Assembly: GCA_913776825.1 (NCBI GenBank)
Contig: CAJYPV010000032.1
Location: forward strand, 310,001 to 374,000
Source: Burkholderiaceae bacterium
Lineage (GTDB): Bacteria > Pseudomonadota > Gammaproteobacteria > Burkholderiales > Burkholderiaceae_C
Reading direction: 5' to 3'
DNA: 64,000 nucleotides
Shown: piece after piece, positions 46,201 to 59,986 of the stretch
Position numbering within the stretch: the first letter of the stretch is position 1
Layout of the letters: the number at the start of each line of letters is the position of its first letter
Translations under genes and position numbers: made by a program
The notes under the pieces: model-generated
What the model was told of the DNA's origin: nothing
Seen by the model: the letters and a program-made list of their open reading frames with translations, nothing else
The model's database searches: none

Positions 46201-46809
46201 ATGTCCACCTCGACCTCCAGCGCTTCGTCCACGTCGTCCTCATCGTCCAGCGCCGTTCAGCCCTTCCAGGTCGCGGTGCTGGTGGGCAGCCTGCGCCAGG
46301 CCTCGTTCAACCGCAAGCTGGCGCTGGCGCTGCAACAACTGGCCCCGCCGGAACTGTCGCTGCGCATCGTCGAGATCGGCCAGTTGCCCTTCTACAACGA
46401 GGACGACGCCGCCTCCCCGCCGGCCTCCTACGCGGACTTCCGCGCCACCATCCAGGCGTCGGATGCGGTGCTGTTCGTCAGCCCGGAATACAACCGTTCG
46501 ATTCCCGCCGCGCTGAAGAATGCGCTGGATGTGGGCTCGCGCCCCTATGGCCACAATGCCTTCGACGGCAAGCCCGGCGCAGTGGTCACGCTCACGCCCG
46601 GCGCGCTCGGCGGCTTCGGCGCGCATCACCATCTGCGTCAGGTGCTGGTCTGTCTGAATGTGCCCACGCTGCCCACGCCCGAGATGTACCTGGGCGGCGC
46701 GGCCGACATGTTCACGGCCGAAGGCGGCATCGCCAAGCCTGACACCGAAGCCTTCCTGCGCAAGTTCATGGCGAGCTTCGCCAGCTGGGTGGCCAAACAC
46801 CAGGCCTGA
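46201..46809 (+). CDS. NADPH-dependent FMN reductase (ChrR-like)
   Basis: 202 residues. A Ser/Thr-rich 18-residue N-terminal tail precedes a flavodoxin-like fold: VAVLVGSLRQASFNRKLA (FMN phosphate loop), FVSPEYNRSIPAALKNALD (the family's SPEYN motif) and TPGALGGFGAHHHLRQVL. Members reduce FMN, quinones, azo dyes or chromate. The physiological substrate here is unknown. The serine-rich tail is low complexity and may not be structured. Follows the 177-residue gene by 47 bases. Confidence 0.9.
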   Translation: MSTSTSSASSTSSSSSSAVQPFQVAVLVGSLRQASFNRKLALALQQLAPPELSLRIVEIGQLPFYNEDDAASPPASYADFRATIQASDAVLFVSPEYNRSIPAALKNALDVGSRPYGHNAFDGKPGAVVTLTPGALGGFGAHHHLRQVLVCLNVPTLPTPEMYLGGAADMFTAEGGIAKPDTEAFLRKFMASFASWVAKHQA

Positions 46810-46923
46810 TCGCTCCGACCGGGCGGGTCGCCCCGGCGCGACGGCTGGCATCGCTGCCAGCTCGCCGCATCGCCGCAGCGCCGAGCCGCCCGCCTTTCTC
46901 TTCCGTTCTTCTTGCTGTCTGCC

Positions 46924-47724
46924 GTGCCCGCACGTCTCTTTGTCGAGCCTCCGCTCCGCCTAGCCGATCTGGCCGATCTGGCTGATCCCGCCGCTGCGGC
47001 GACGTCGCCCTCGTCCGCTGATTTCAGCCTGCCGCCCGGTGCGGCCCGGCATGTGCAGGTGCTGCGACTGCAGCCCGGCGATGCAGTGACGCTGTTCGAC
47101 GGCAGCGGCGATGAATGGACGGCAGAAGTCACCGCGATGGGTCGGTCCGACGTGCGCGTGGTGCTGCGGGAGCGGCATGTCGTCGATCGGGAGCTGCGCA
47201 GCGCCGTGACCCTGGCCGTCGTGATGCCGGCCAACGACCGGATGGATGGCATCGTCGAGAAAGCCTGCGAGCTGGGCGCGGTGGCGATCCAGCCGCTGAT
47301 GAGCGAGCGCTCCGTGTTGCGCCTGACCGGCGATCGCGCCGAGAAGAAGCGTGCGCATTGGCAAGGCGTGGCGATCGCCGCGGCGGAGCAGTGTGGCCGC
47401 ACCCGGCCCTTGCAGGTGGCGCCAGTGAAGACCTTGGCGGCCTGGCTGGCTGAGCTGAACGCGGCGGACGGCGCGCGCTGGTTGCTGAGCCCGGTGGCGG
47501 CGCAGCCCCTGTCTGCACGGATGAGGTCGCCGACGGATCCGAGCACGGCGCCAAGCGCGATCCTGGTCCTGAGCGGTCCGGAGGGCGGCCTCAGCGAAGC
47601 GGAAGAAAACGCCGCCCGCGCCCGTGGGTTCGAAGCGGTGAAGCTGGGCCCGCGCATCCTGCGCGCCGACACCGCGCCGCTGGCCGTGCTGGGTTGGGTG
47701 GCGCTGAACGAGACGGGCGCCTAA
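46924..47724 (+). CDS. rsmE: 16S rRNA (uracil1498-N3)-methyltransferase RsmE
   Basis: 266 residues. PARLFVEPPL at the N-terminus, a PUA-like domain (HVQVLRLQPGDAVTLFDGSGDEW), and a SPOUT knotted methyltransferase domain with EKACELGAVAIQPLMSERS, AAEQCGR and SGPEGGLSEAEE, then LGPRILRADTAPLAVL. It methylates U1498 of 16S rRNA with S-adenosylmethionine. GTG at 46924 matches the usual M-P-R-L-F-V start. An in-frame TTG lies 12 bases upstream. Confidence 0.95.
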   Translation: MPARLFVEPPLRLADLADLADPAAAATSPSSADFSLPPGAARHVQVLRLQPGDAVTLFDGSGDEWTAEVTAMGRSDVRVVLRERHVVDRELRSAVTLAVVMPANDRMDGIVEKACELGAVAIQPLMSERSVLRLTGDRAEKKRAHWQGVAIAAAEQCGRTRPLQVAPVKTLAAWLAELNAADGARWLLSPVAAQPLSARMRSPTDPSTAPSAILVLSGPEGGLSEAEENAARARGFEAVKLGPRILRADTAPLAVLGWVALNETGA

Positions 47725-47840
47725 CCGCGCGTCGGCCCGATTCGGTCCGGCCGCCGCGTGCCGGACGACGCCGGTGCGCGACGCGTGGCAGCGCTGCCGT
47801 CAGCGCGTCACTCAGCGCCTGAAGCGGGTGATCGCCAGGA

Positions 47841-49145
47841 TCAATCGTCCGACGGATCCTGTTCCGCCGTCCGCGCGGGCTTGCGCGCCGAGCCGGCGAC
47901 CAGGTCGAACTTGAACATCCGGCATTCGATCGGGCCGTTCCACATCGGGATGCGGCGCGATTCCTTCAGCCGCATCTTGCTGGGCAGCTTCATTTCCGGG
48001 CAGAGCAACCAGGCGGTCCAGCCGGCCGGATGCTGGGTGTACGCCCGCTTCCAGTGAGCCGACAGGCGCGGGAAGAAGTCATCGCCCGCATCCCGCTCTT
48101 CCGACAGCGGTCCGCCTTCCATCGACCGGGATCCGGTGCCGGCCTTGCCGCGCACCTCGATCCGCTCGCCATAGGGCGGGTTCAGCATCAGCGTGCCGGG
48201 CAGGTCGTCCGGCAGCTTGGGCGCGGGACGCTCGAGCGCATCGCCGCCATTGAACTGGATGTAGGCCGCCACGCCGGCGCGCTCGGCATTGCGTCGGGCG
48301 AAGTCGACCATCCGGAAGGCGACGTCGCTCGCGAACAGCGGCACCTCGGGCTCGTGCTGCGCGGCGCGGGCCTCGTCCTTCATGCGGCGCCACGCGGGCA
48401 GCATGGCCTGGAAGGGGCGCAGCTTTTCGAACGCGAAGCGGCGCTGAATGCCGGGCGCGATGCCACAGGCGATCGTCGCGGCCTCCACCACGATGGTGCC
48501 GGAGCCGCAGCAGGGATCGTGCAGCGCGCCGCCTTCTTCGGGCGTGCCCTTCCAGCCGGCGGCGGCCAGCATCGCGGCGGCCAGGGTTTCCTTCAGCGGC
48601 GCATCGCCCTTGTCTTCGCGCCAGCCGCGCTTGAACAGCGGCTCGCCGGAGCTGTCGACATAGAGCGTCGCATCGAATTCGGTCAGGTGAAGTTGCAGCG
48701 GCAGATCGGGCCAGCGGGTGTCGACGCTGGGGCGCTCGCCGGTCTGCTCACGCAGCACATCGCAGACCGCATCCTTCACTCGCAGCGTCGCAAAGTTCAG
48801 GCTGTGCAGCGGTGAGCGCTGCGCGGTGGTGTCGACCCGGATCGTCTGCTGGGGCGTGATCCACTGGCCCCAGTCGACCCGGCGGGCCATGGCGTAGAGG
48901 TCGTCCTCATGCCGGTACTCTTCCTGCACCAGCTCGATCAGCACCCGCTGCGCCAGTCGGCTGTGCAGGTTGAGCCGCATCACCGCTTCCAGCGTGCCCA
49001 GCAGGCCGACGCCGCCTCGGAAGGCCTTCGGACCTTGCAGGCATTCGGCGGGCGTGAGGATGTCGCGCACTTCTTCCTCCAGCCAGGCTTCGACGCCGGC
49101 CGGGCAGGGCAGGAACAGGTGGTAGGAGTCGGCGGACAGGGACAT
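47841..49145 (-). CDS. THUMP-domain class I rRNA methyltransferase (RlmL N-half-like)
   Basis: 434 residues. N-terminal FLPCPAGVEAWLEEEV and a THUMP RNA-binding domain (about 1-160), then a Rossmann methyltransferase with DPCCGSGTIVVEAA (SAM loop) and catalytic NPPYGER. This architecture matches the N-terminal half of RlmL/YcbY, which makes m2G2445 of 23S rRNA, or YpsC-like enzymes. The C-terminal RlmK part is absent, common in betaproteobacteria. A charged tail (ARKPARTAEQDPSDD) ends it. Start at 49145; a longer frame upstream lacks a ribosome binding site. Same strand as rpoN, 240 bases away. Confidence 0.9.
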   Translation of the reverse strand: MSLSADSYHLFLPCPAGVEAWLEEEVRDILTPAECLQGPKAFRGGVGLLGTLEAVMRLNLHSRLAQRVLIELVQEEYRHEDDLYAMARRVDWGQWITPQQTIRVDTTAQRSPLHSLNFATLRVKDAVCDVLREQTGERPSVDTRWPDLPLQLHLTEFDATLYVDSSGEPLFKRGWREDKGDAPLKETLAAAMLAAAGWKGTPEEGGALHDPCCGSGTIVVEAATIACGIAPGIQRRFAFEKLRPFQAMLPAWRRMKDEARAAQHEPEVPLFASDVAFRMVDFARRNAERAGVAAYIQFNGGDALERPAPKLPDDLPGTLMLNPPYGERIEVRGKAGTGSRSMEGGPLSEERDAGDDFFPRLSAHWKRAYTQHPAGWTAWLLCPEMKLPSKMRLKESRRIPMWNGPIECRMFKFDLVAGSARKPARTAEQDPSDD

Positions 49146-49387
49146 GGGGCGGTGCCAGGGAGAGTCGACAGAGAACCGATCGCGGTCGCGGCGCGTGCCG
49201 GCGGGGATCGGGTCGGGCGGTGCATTGTCCCACCGGCCTGTGAGGCGCTGGGCGGGTGGGGGCGCCAAGGGCGCGCATCGCGGCACGTCTTGGCGGCGGA
49301 TGGCGCGAATTCAGCTGGGAGTCGGCGCGTGAATTCCCCGACTTCAGCGCGACTTCAGCGCGTCATCAGCGCTATCTCCGCGCGATT

Positions 49388-50959
49388 TCAGCGTGATTTG
49401 CGCAGATTGGCCGGCGCCAGCTTGAGCGCTTCGCGGTACTTGGCCACGGTGCGTCGGGCGACGGTGATGCCTTGCTCGCCCAGCATCGTAGACAGCTGGC
49501 TGTCCGACAACGGGCTGGTCGTGTCCTCGGCCGCGATGAACTGCTTGATCAGCGCGCGCACCGCGGTGCTGGACGCATTGCCGCCGGCTTCGGTCGACAG
49601 GCTGGAGCCGAAGAAATACTTCAGCTCGAAGGTGCCCCACGGCGTGGCCATGTACTTGGCGGTGGTGACGCGGGAGATGGTCGACTCATGCAGCCCGAGT
49701 TCATCGGCGATCTCGCGCAGCACCAGCGGCTTCATCGCCAGCTCGCCATGGGTGAAGAAGCCGCGCTGGCGTTCGACGATGGCCTCGCTGACGCGCAGGA
49801 TGGTGTCGAAGCGCTGCTGGATGTTCTTGATGAACCAGCGCGCTTCCTGCAACTGGCCGCCCAGCGGCGAGTTGCTCACGCCACCGCGCGTGGCGCGCAG
49901 CGCCTGGGCATACAGGTCATTGATGCGCAGCTTGGGCAGCACATCCGGATTGATCATCACCCGGAAGTTCCGACCCGCCTTCTGCACGATCACATCCGGC
50001 ACGACCGGACGGTTGTCGCTGCGCGCAAACCGGCGGCCCGGCTTGGGCTCCAGCCCGGAGATCAGCGCCTGAGCACCGCGCAACAGCTCGTCGTCCGCGC
50101 CGGTCAGCGACATCAGACGGCGCCAGTCGCGCTTGGCCAGCAGGTCGAGATGACGTCGGCAGATCACCACCGCCAGCGCCTGCTCGGGCGAGCGCGGCAG
50201 GGTGCGCAACTGCAGCTCCAGGCATTCCGACAGCTCGCGCGCGCCGACGCCGGCCGGCTCCATCGATTGCAGCCACTTCAGCGCGCATTTGAAGTGAGCC
50301 AGCAGTTGCTCGCGCTGTTCCTGGCTGCTCTCGCCGTCGGGGCCGGCGCCATCGTCCGCGCTGTCCTCGCCGCCGAGCAGCGCGGTGACCAGCTCCTCCA
50401 GCGAATCTTCCAGATAGCCGTCGTCGTTGAGGGATTCGATCAGCGCCAGCAGCGCGGCCCGCTCGATCTCATTGAGCTTCATGCCGGCCATCTGGGCCCG
50501 CAGCACATCCTGCAGCGTGGCGTCGGGCGCCTCGGTTTCGGGCCGCTCGTCGTCCTCGCCGCCGCTGCCGGACGAGGCGCTGCCCGGCTGTTCACGAATG
50601 CCGTCGAAGTCGTCGCCTTCGGTGCCGTTTTCCCAATCGTCACGCTCGGTCGTGCCGAAATCTTCCGCGCGGATTTCGTCGGCCGCGGGCGCGTCAGCGC
50701 TGCCATCGGCAGTGGCGCTGTCGGTGCTGCCGGTGAGGCGCTCTTCGCGCTCCTCGCGTTCGGTGAGGCGCTCCTGGGTGGAGGCGGGCAGCGGTGCGTC
50801 GTGCTCGTCCTCGGTCTCCAGCAAGGGATTGCTGGCGAGCATCTGCTCGACTTCCTGATGAAGTTCCAGCGTGGACAACTGCAGCAGACGGATCGACTGC
50901 TGGAGCTGAGGCGTCAGCGCCAGATGCTGGGACAGGCGTACCTGTAGCGTCGGCCTCAT
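49388..50959 (-). CDS. rpoN: RNA polymerase sigma-54 factor RpoN
   Basis: 523 residues. Region I (1-50) is Gln/Leu-rich (RLSQHLALTPQLQQSIRLLQLSTLELHQEV). Region II is acidic and long here (about 55-170). The core-binding domain follows, then the HTH and the C-terminal RpoN box ARRTVAKYREAL, which reads the -24 element. It directs transcription of nitrogen, motility and other genes through enhancer-binding activators. ATG at 50959 preferred to the preceding GTG. It lies 15 bases after lptB, the usual betaproteobacterial order. Confidence 0.96.
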   Translation of the reverse strand: MRPTLQVRLSQHLALTPQLQQSIRLLQLSTLELHQEVEQMLASNPLLETEDEHDAPLPASTQERLTEREEREERLTGSTDSATADGSADAPAADEIRAEDFGTTERDDWENGTEGDDFDGIREQPGSASSGSGGEDDERPETEAPDATLQDVLRAQMAGMKLNEIERAALLALIESLNDDGYLEDSLEELVTALLGGEDSADDGAGPDGESSQEQREQLLAHFKCALKWLQSMEPAGVGARELSECLELQLRTLPRSPEQALAVVICRRHLDLLAKRDWRRLMSLTGADDELLRGAQALISGLEPKPGRRFARSDNRPVVPDVIVQKAGRNFRVMINPDVLPKLRINDLYAQALRATRGGVSNSPLGGQLQEARWFIKNIQQRFDTILRVSEAIVERQRGFFTHGELAMKPLVLREIADELGLHESTISRVTTAKYMATPWGTFELKYFFGSSLSTEAGGNASSTAVRALIKQFIAAEDTTSPLSDSQLSTMLGEQGITVARRTVAKYREALKLAPANLRKSR

Positions 50960-50974
50960 CACGCGCCCCGCCGC

Positions 50975-51742
50975 TTACATCCGGAAGTGCTCGCCGAGGT
51001 AGACCCGGCGCACGTCCTGGTGTTCCACGATGTGTTGCGGGGTGCCTTCCGCCAGCACCGTGCCCTCGCTGATGATGTAGGCACGGTCGCAAATGCCCAG
51101 GGTCTCCCGGACATTGTGGTCGGTGATCAGCACGCCGATGCCGCGCTGCTTCAGGAATCGGATGATCCGCTGGATCTCCAGCACCGCGATCGGGTCCACG
51201 CCGGCGAAGGGCTCGTCCAGCAGGATGAAGCGCGGCTGCGTGGCCAGCGCCCGGGCGATTTCCACCCGACGCCGCTCGCCACCGGACAGCGCCGGAGCGG
51301 GCGTGTCGCGCAGCTTCTCGATCGACAGCTCCTGCAACAGCTTGTCGAGCTCCGCATTGATGCGGGCGGTCGGCCAGGCCTTGCCCTGATCGTCCAGCTG
51401 CAGCTCGAGCACGGCGCGGATGTTCTCCTCGACGTTGAGCTTGCGGAAGATCGATGCTTCCTGCGGCAGATAGCTCAAACCCAAGCGTGAACGCTGATGG
51501 ATCGGCAGACGCTGCACCGGTTGGCCGTCGATCTGGATCTCACCGGCGTCCGCACGGACCAGGCCGACGATCATGTAGAAGCTGGTGGTCTTGCCGGCGC
51601 CATTCGGGCCGAGCAAACCCACCACTTCGCCGCTGTGCAGGTCCAGGTGGACATCCTTGACCACCTTGCGCACGCCGTACGTCTTTTGCAGCCCCCAGGC
51701 CTGCAGTCGGCTGCGGGGGGTGTCGGGGCGGACGTCACTCAT
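50975..51742 (-). CDS. lptB: Lipopolysaccharide export ATPase LptB
   Basis: 255 residues. Walker [10 protein letters not shown] near 45-53, Q-loop PQEASIF, signature [15 protein letters not shown], Walker [14 protein letters not shown] and switch His in [10 protein letters not shown]: a complete ABC ATPase with LptB wording ([20 protein letters not shown]). With LptFG it extracts LPS from the inner membrane and pushes it along LptC-LptA to the outer membrane. Its ATG overlaps the lptA stop by four bases, so translation is coupled. Confidence 0.96.
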   Translation of the reverse strand: MSDVRPDTPRSRLQAWGLQKTYGVRKVVKDVHLDLHSGEVVGLLGPNGAGKTTSFYMIVGLVRADAGEIQIDGQPVQRLPIHQRSRLGLSYLPQEASIFRKLNVEENIRAVLELQLDDQGKAWPTARINAELDKLLQELSIEKLRDTPAPALSGGERRRVEIARALATQPRFILLDEPFAGVDPIAVLEIQRIIRFLKQRGIGVLITDHNVRETLGICDRAYIISEGTVLAEGTPQHIVEHQDVRRVYLGEHFRM

Positions 51743-52359
51743 GGCTGAGGCTGGCGCGGGTTCAGATTCATGCTGGGACGCAGACCCAGCGGCTCGCTCG
51801 ACGCCGGTGCCGCCTCGGCCGGCGCATTGCGCGGCATCAGGGTCACTCGACCGCGCCCGCCCAGATGCGCTGAATTCGGGCCGGTCTCGACGACCAGACG
51901 CTCGGTGCGGTTGTCGTAGTTCAGCGAAGCGCCGGACATGGTCTGCATCAGCTGATCGCCGCGCATCACCTTGGCCTCGGCGTTGCCGACCAGGCGCATG
52001 GTCTCGCTGCGGGTGTCATATTCGATCTGGTCGGCGCGGCCTTCGATGCGCTCGCCCGGCGCGTCGCGGTCCTGGCGGAACTGCACCTGACGGTTGGCGG
52101 CGCCGGTGGCGTTGGCCTGGTAGTAGCCGTCGCTGGTCTCCTGCACATCCATGCGCTCGGCCCGCAGCATGAGCGAGCCCTTGGTCATGATGACGTTGCC
52201 GGTGAATTCGGCCCGTTGCTTGACCTTGTCCACCGCGCCCTGCTTGTCAAACACCAGGTTCAGCGGCTTCTGACGATCATTCTTGGCGGCCTGCACCAAA
52301 GGCGCAGCCAGGCCCAGCGCGAGAGCGCCGGTCAACAGCAGGGAGCGACGGAACGGCAT
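51739..52359 (-). CDS. lptA: Lipopolysaccharide transport periplasmic protein LptA
   Basis: 206 residues with a signal peptide ([18 protein letters not shown]). The beta-jellyroll OstA/LptA core has [56 protein letters not shown] and [11 protein letters not shown], and a Pro-rich tail. It forms the periplasmic bridge for LPS. The ATG at 52359 follows a poor ribosome binding site. The genes usually upstream in betaproteobacteria (lptC, kdsC) are not here; the upstream 650 bases hold repeated hairpin elements. Confidence 0.93.
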   Translation of the reverse strand: MPFRRSLLLTGALALGLAAPLVQAAKNDRQKPLNLVFDKQGAVDKVKQRAEFTGNVIMTKGSLMLRAERMDVQETSDGYYQANATGAANRQVQFRQDRDAPGERIEGRADQIEYDTRSETMRLVGNAEAKVMRGDQLMQTMSGASLNYDNRTERLVVETGPNSAHLGGRGRVTLMPRNAPAEAAPASSEPLGLRPSMNLNPRQPQP

Positions 52360-52585
52360 GAGGGATCCTGACGGCACAAAACTTGCAGGTCATTCTAGCC
52401 CTGTCGCCCACGGATGACGGGGGGTGAGAACGCGGTGTGTGGTGTTCTTGGGGAGATGCCACGCAGCAGTTGCGGAGCGGCCTTCGGTGTGGCTGGGTGG
52501 GTGGTTTCGACCTGGGCCAGTTCGGGCGCCGTGGGCGGGTTAGGTGGGTTCCGGCATGGGCGCATTTACTTCCACCGCCCAGCAC

Positions 52586-52694
52586 GATCGAAGAGACTGG
52601 GGGCCACTTTTCTCCGTGTCCCTTCTTCGTCGGACTAACCGTCCGCCGAATTCATTCCTTGACCTGCGAAAAGCGGCCCCCAGTCACTTCGATC
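52586..52694. repeat. MITE-like hairpin element, copy 1
   Basis: 27-base arms beginning GATCGAAGAGACTGGGGG (52586) and ending CCCCCAGTCACTTCGATC (52694) are complementary with two mismatches. They enclose a 55-base loop. The element is repeated 260 bases downstream with about three differences. Confidence 0.85.
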
Positions 52695-52845
52695 CGAGAG
52701 ACCGCGCTGCTCGGCCGCTACTCGGGTACTGCTCTGCCTCTGACCTGTGCGGCGGGGCGGCGCTGGAGTCTTCGGCACGGCCATCGCTGAGGACGATTGA
52801 AGCGATGAGCCCTGCGCGGCCGCTCTGCTTGCCAGCACCCAGCGC

Positions 52846-52954
52846 GATCGAAGCGACTGGGGGCCACTTTTCTCCGTGTCCCTTCTTCGTCGGACTAACC
52901 GTCCGCCGAATTCATTCCTTGACCTACGAAAAGTGGCCCCCAGTCACTTCGATC
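52846..52954. repeat. MITE-like hairpin element, copy 2
   Basis: Same arms and loop as copy 1; arm complementarity here is 26 of 27. Homology extends a little outside the arms (CAGC before, CGAGAGACCGCGC after), giving a repeat of about 125 bp. Confidence 0.85.
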
Positions 52955-53014
52955 CGAGAGACCGCGCAAGGCCACGACATCGTGGGAGGGGTGGGGCGGT
53001 CTCGGATCGTCCGG

Positions 53015-57593
<4,579 letters not shown>

Positions 57594-57670
57594 TCGTCAC
57601 GCGACGCCAGGAAGGCGCTGCAGAACGCCTCGCGGCGTGAGGCAGCGATTCCCTGGATCCGACCCACAAC

Positions 57671-57706
57671 GAAAAAAGGGCAGTGCCGGGAGGCACTGCC
57701 CTTTCG
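57671..57706 (-). terminator. Terminator between purB and the porin-like gene
   Basis: AAAGGGCAGTGCC (57675-57687) pairs with GGCACTGCCCTTT (57692-57704). On the minus strand the stem is followed by six Ts, so it ends the beta-barrel gene transcript; on the plus strand it may weakly stop purB. Confidence 0.85.
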
Positions 57707-57775
57707 CTTTCCGGCGTTGGGAGGGAGGAGGAGGCTTTGGGAGCGTTGCCGGAAAGCGCCGATGCCCTCAGGACA

Positions 57776-58348
57776 TCAGAACTGGTAGGCCACGCCGACG
57801 CCGAGTCGGTCGACCTTCTTGTTGAAGCCGTTGGCGTCCGGCATGTTGTTGAAGCGGGTGGCTTCAGCACGCAGCGAGACGTTCTTGGTCAGCGCGTAGT
57901 CGACACCCACACCCAGCTTCAGGCCGGTCTTGTCTTCGTCGCCCAGACCGTTGTTGAAGTCACGCTGGGCGTAAGCCACGCCGACCTTGCCGTAGACGCC
58001 GAAGTTGTTGCCCAGCGGTGCGCGGGCGATACCGTCCAGCGAGTACACCTTGTTCTTGGCGCTCACGCCGTTGAAGTCGATGCGGCCCAGGTCGGTGTAG
58101 TTGGCTTCCACGGCGAAGTTCTCGTTGAACTTGTAGCCACCGAAGATGCTGTAGCTGTCAGCCGTGCGCTTCTGGGCATTGCCGTCCACGCGGCTGGTCG
58201 ACTTGGCGACGTCGCCACCCAGGTAGTAGGGCGTGTCCGCCGCCATCGCCAGTCCGGAGCCCAGGGTCAGGGCCAGTGCGGTCGCGGCGAGCAGGCCGGC
58301 CTTCTTGCCATTGACGATCGTGCGGGTGTTGTTGTTCTTGCGGTTCAT
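57776..58348 (-). CDS. Outer-membrane beta-barrel protein (OmpA/OmpW-like)
   Basis: 190 residues. Signal peptide ends near GSGLAMA-ADT. The mature part is an eight-stranded barrel: YYLGGDVAKSTSRVD, SYSIFGGYKFNENFAVEANYTDLG, VGVAYAQRDF, LGVGVDYALTKNVSLRAEATRFNN, and terminal GVGVAYQF with aromatic C-terminus. It matches the small OMP_b-brl family; pore or adhesion function unknown. AAGGAG lies 8 nt before the ATG at 58348. The long basic N-region (MNRKNNNTRTIVNGKK) is unusual but compatible with Sec export. Confidence 0.9.
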   Translation of the reverse strand: MNRKNNNTRTIVNGKKAGLLAATALALTLGSGLAMAADTPYYLGGDVAKSTSRVDGNAQKRTADSYSIFGGYKFNENFAVEANYTDLGRIDFNGVSAKNKVYSLDGIARAPLGNNFGVYGKVGVAYAQRDFNNGLGDEDKTGLKLGVGVDYALTKNVSLRAEATRFNNMPDANGFNKKVDRLGVGVAYQF

Positions 58349-58672
58349 GTGAGGACTCCTTCAGAGCATTCGCCACCGGCGCGGAGGTCGCGGGGTGTGC
58401 GTGGGTTTCACGATGTCGTCGGGCGGGTTCCGGTGGGACCGGTGAGATTCGCTCTCGACATGGAATGCATTGTGGGAATCCAGCCGCCTCGCGTCTGTAG
58501 ACCGAGTTGGGCCCTTGTGTGACGGTTGATGACAGCGCACGCTTGGCCGCTTGACGAAGCCTTTACCTGGCGTGTGCCGGACTGAGGGGTCAGGTCTCCA
58601 CGCTCAAGCAATCGACGCTCAAGCAATCAGCGCTCAAGCGATTAACGCTCAGCGAACGGGCTTGGGCAGCCT
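58349..58672. other. Gap with short tandem repeat
   Basis: No gene supported. The promoter of the beta-barrel gene is expected within 58349-58500. A 15-base tandem repeat lies at 58601-58654. Confidence 0.55.
58601..58654. repeat. 15-bp tandem repeat, about 3.6 copies
   Basis: CGCTCAAGCAATCGA, CGCTCAAGCAATCAG, CGCTCAAGCGATTAA and CGCTCAGCG follow head to tail, just past the end of the histidine kinase gene. Confidence 0.8.
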
Positions 58673-59986
58673 TCAGGTCACCGGCCAGTGCAGCAGCAGA
58701 CGCGCGCCACCGAGCCGGGGCGCTTCGCCCAGGCGCGCCTGACCGCCATGCGCCTGCGCCACATGCCGCACGATGGCCAGGCCGAGCCCGAACCCGTGCG
58801 TCGTGATGCGGCCCTTGCGCTCCAGCCGCTTGAACGGCGCGAAGGCTGCTTCACGCTGAGCGGGCGGTACGCCGTCACCGTCATCATCGATGGCCAGCCA
58901 CAACTGGCCGGCTTCGACCCAGGCCGACAACAGGATGCGCGAACGCGCATAGCGCGCCGCATTGCGCAAGCCGTTGCGCAGCGCATAAGGCACCAGACGT
59001 TCATCGAACGGCAGCGCGGCGGGCAGGCGCAGATCGGTCTCGAGCGCCTTGCCATCCAGCAGCGGCTCCAGCGAGCGCGCTTCCTGCGTCAGCAGCGCCG
59101 CCAGATCGCCGCGCGACAGCTCCGGCTGCATCGCGCCCATGTCCAGGCGTGTCAGCGTGAGGCTGGCGTCGATCAATGCGTCCAGCTCGTCGATGTCGCG
59201 CTCGCACGCCTGCACGGCGCGCTCGCGCGCTTCTCGGTCGTCTTCATCGACCAGCGCATCGACCGCGAACCGCAGCCGCGCCAGCGGCGTGCGCAGCTCA
59301 TGCGAGATCGCGCCGGTCATCTCGCGTTGCGTGGCGAGCGCATTCGCCAGGCGTTCCAGCATCGCGCGGCTGGCCACGACGACCGGCGCGAACAGCCGGC
59401 TTTGCAGCGCCGGCATCTCGGTGTCGAAGCGACCGGCGCTGAGCCGCTCTGCGGCGCGCTGCAGACCGCGCAGGTCGCGCCACAGCGGCCGCAATTGCCA
59501 CCACGCGAGCACCGCCACCGCCAGCGCGAGCACCATCGCCACCACCAGTTGCGAGGCCAGCTCCTTCGGCAGCTCGCCGGCGCGTTTGGAATCCAGCGGG
59601 CCGAGCAGCAGCAGTTGATCCGGCTCGCCAGGCAGCGCCGCATAGATGCGCCGATTGAAGCCGGTGACGATCACCTCGCCGCGGCCCAGCCGATCGCGCT
59701 GGGCGGGCGTGAGCCGCTCGCGCGCCGCGGGGATGAGGCGCACCGGATAGTCGAACTGCGCATCCAGTTCCCGCAGTCGATCCCGACGGGCCGACGGGTC
59801 CAGCGGGGCCAGGTCGCGCACCAGCAGGTCCACCGTGCCGCGCATGAAGTTGCGCACATAGTCGTCGGTGACTTCGGACGCGCCGATCAGCACCAGCGCT
59901 TCCACCAGCAAGGCCAGCGCCAGCACCGCGAGGCCCAGGCCCAGCGCCATCCGCAACAGCGAGGCGCGCAACGACAAGGCCCGCAT
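58673..59986 (-). CDS. RstB-like sensor histidine kinase
   Basis: 437 residues. Two membrane helices (about 15-38 and 145-165) enclose a periplasmic domain of about 105 residues. Then come a HAMP segment, HisKA with AISHELRTPLARLRFAVD (His near 240) and HATPase with RNGLRNAARYARS, DDDGDGVPPAQREAAFAPF and GFGLGLAIVRHVAQAHGG. This layout matches RstB/EnvZ-type kinases. It overlaps the regulator stop by one base (TGATG) and is translated after it. Confidence 0.92.
   Translation of the reverse strand: MRALSLRASLLRMALGLGLAVLALALLVEALVLIGASEVTDDYVRNFMRGTVDLLVRDLAPLDPSARRDRLRELDAQFDYPVRLIPAARERLTPAQRDRLGRGEVIVTGFNRRIYAALPGEPDQLLLLGPLDSKRAGELPKELASQLVVAMVLALAVAVLAWWQLRPLWRDLRGLQRAAERLSAGRFDTEMPALQSRLFAPVVVASRAMLERLANALATQREMTGAISHELRTPLARLRFAVDALVDEDDREARERAVQACERDIDELDALIDASLTLTRLDMGAMQPELSRGDLAALLTQEARSLEPLLDGKALETDLRLPAALPFDERLVPYALRNGLRNAARYARSRILLSAWVEAGQLWLAIDDDGDGVPPAQREAAFAPFKRLERKGRITTHGFGLGLAIVRHVAQAHGGQARLGEAPRLGGARLLLHWPVT

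Larger units (their letters stand above)
52360..53014. other. Repeat-bearing spacer upstream of lptA
   Basis: No gene supported. It contains two copies of a 109-bp inverted-repeat element (52586-52694 and 52846-52954) and presumably the lptA promoter near 52360-52450, not resolved. Confidence 0.6.
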
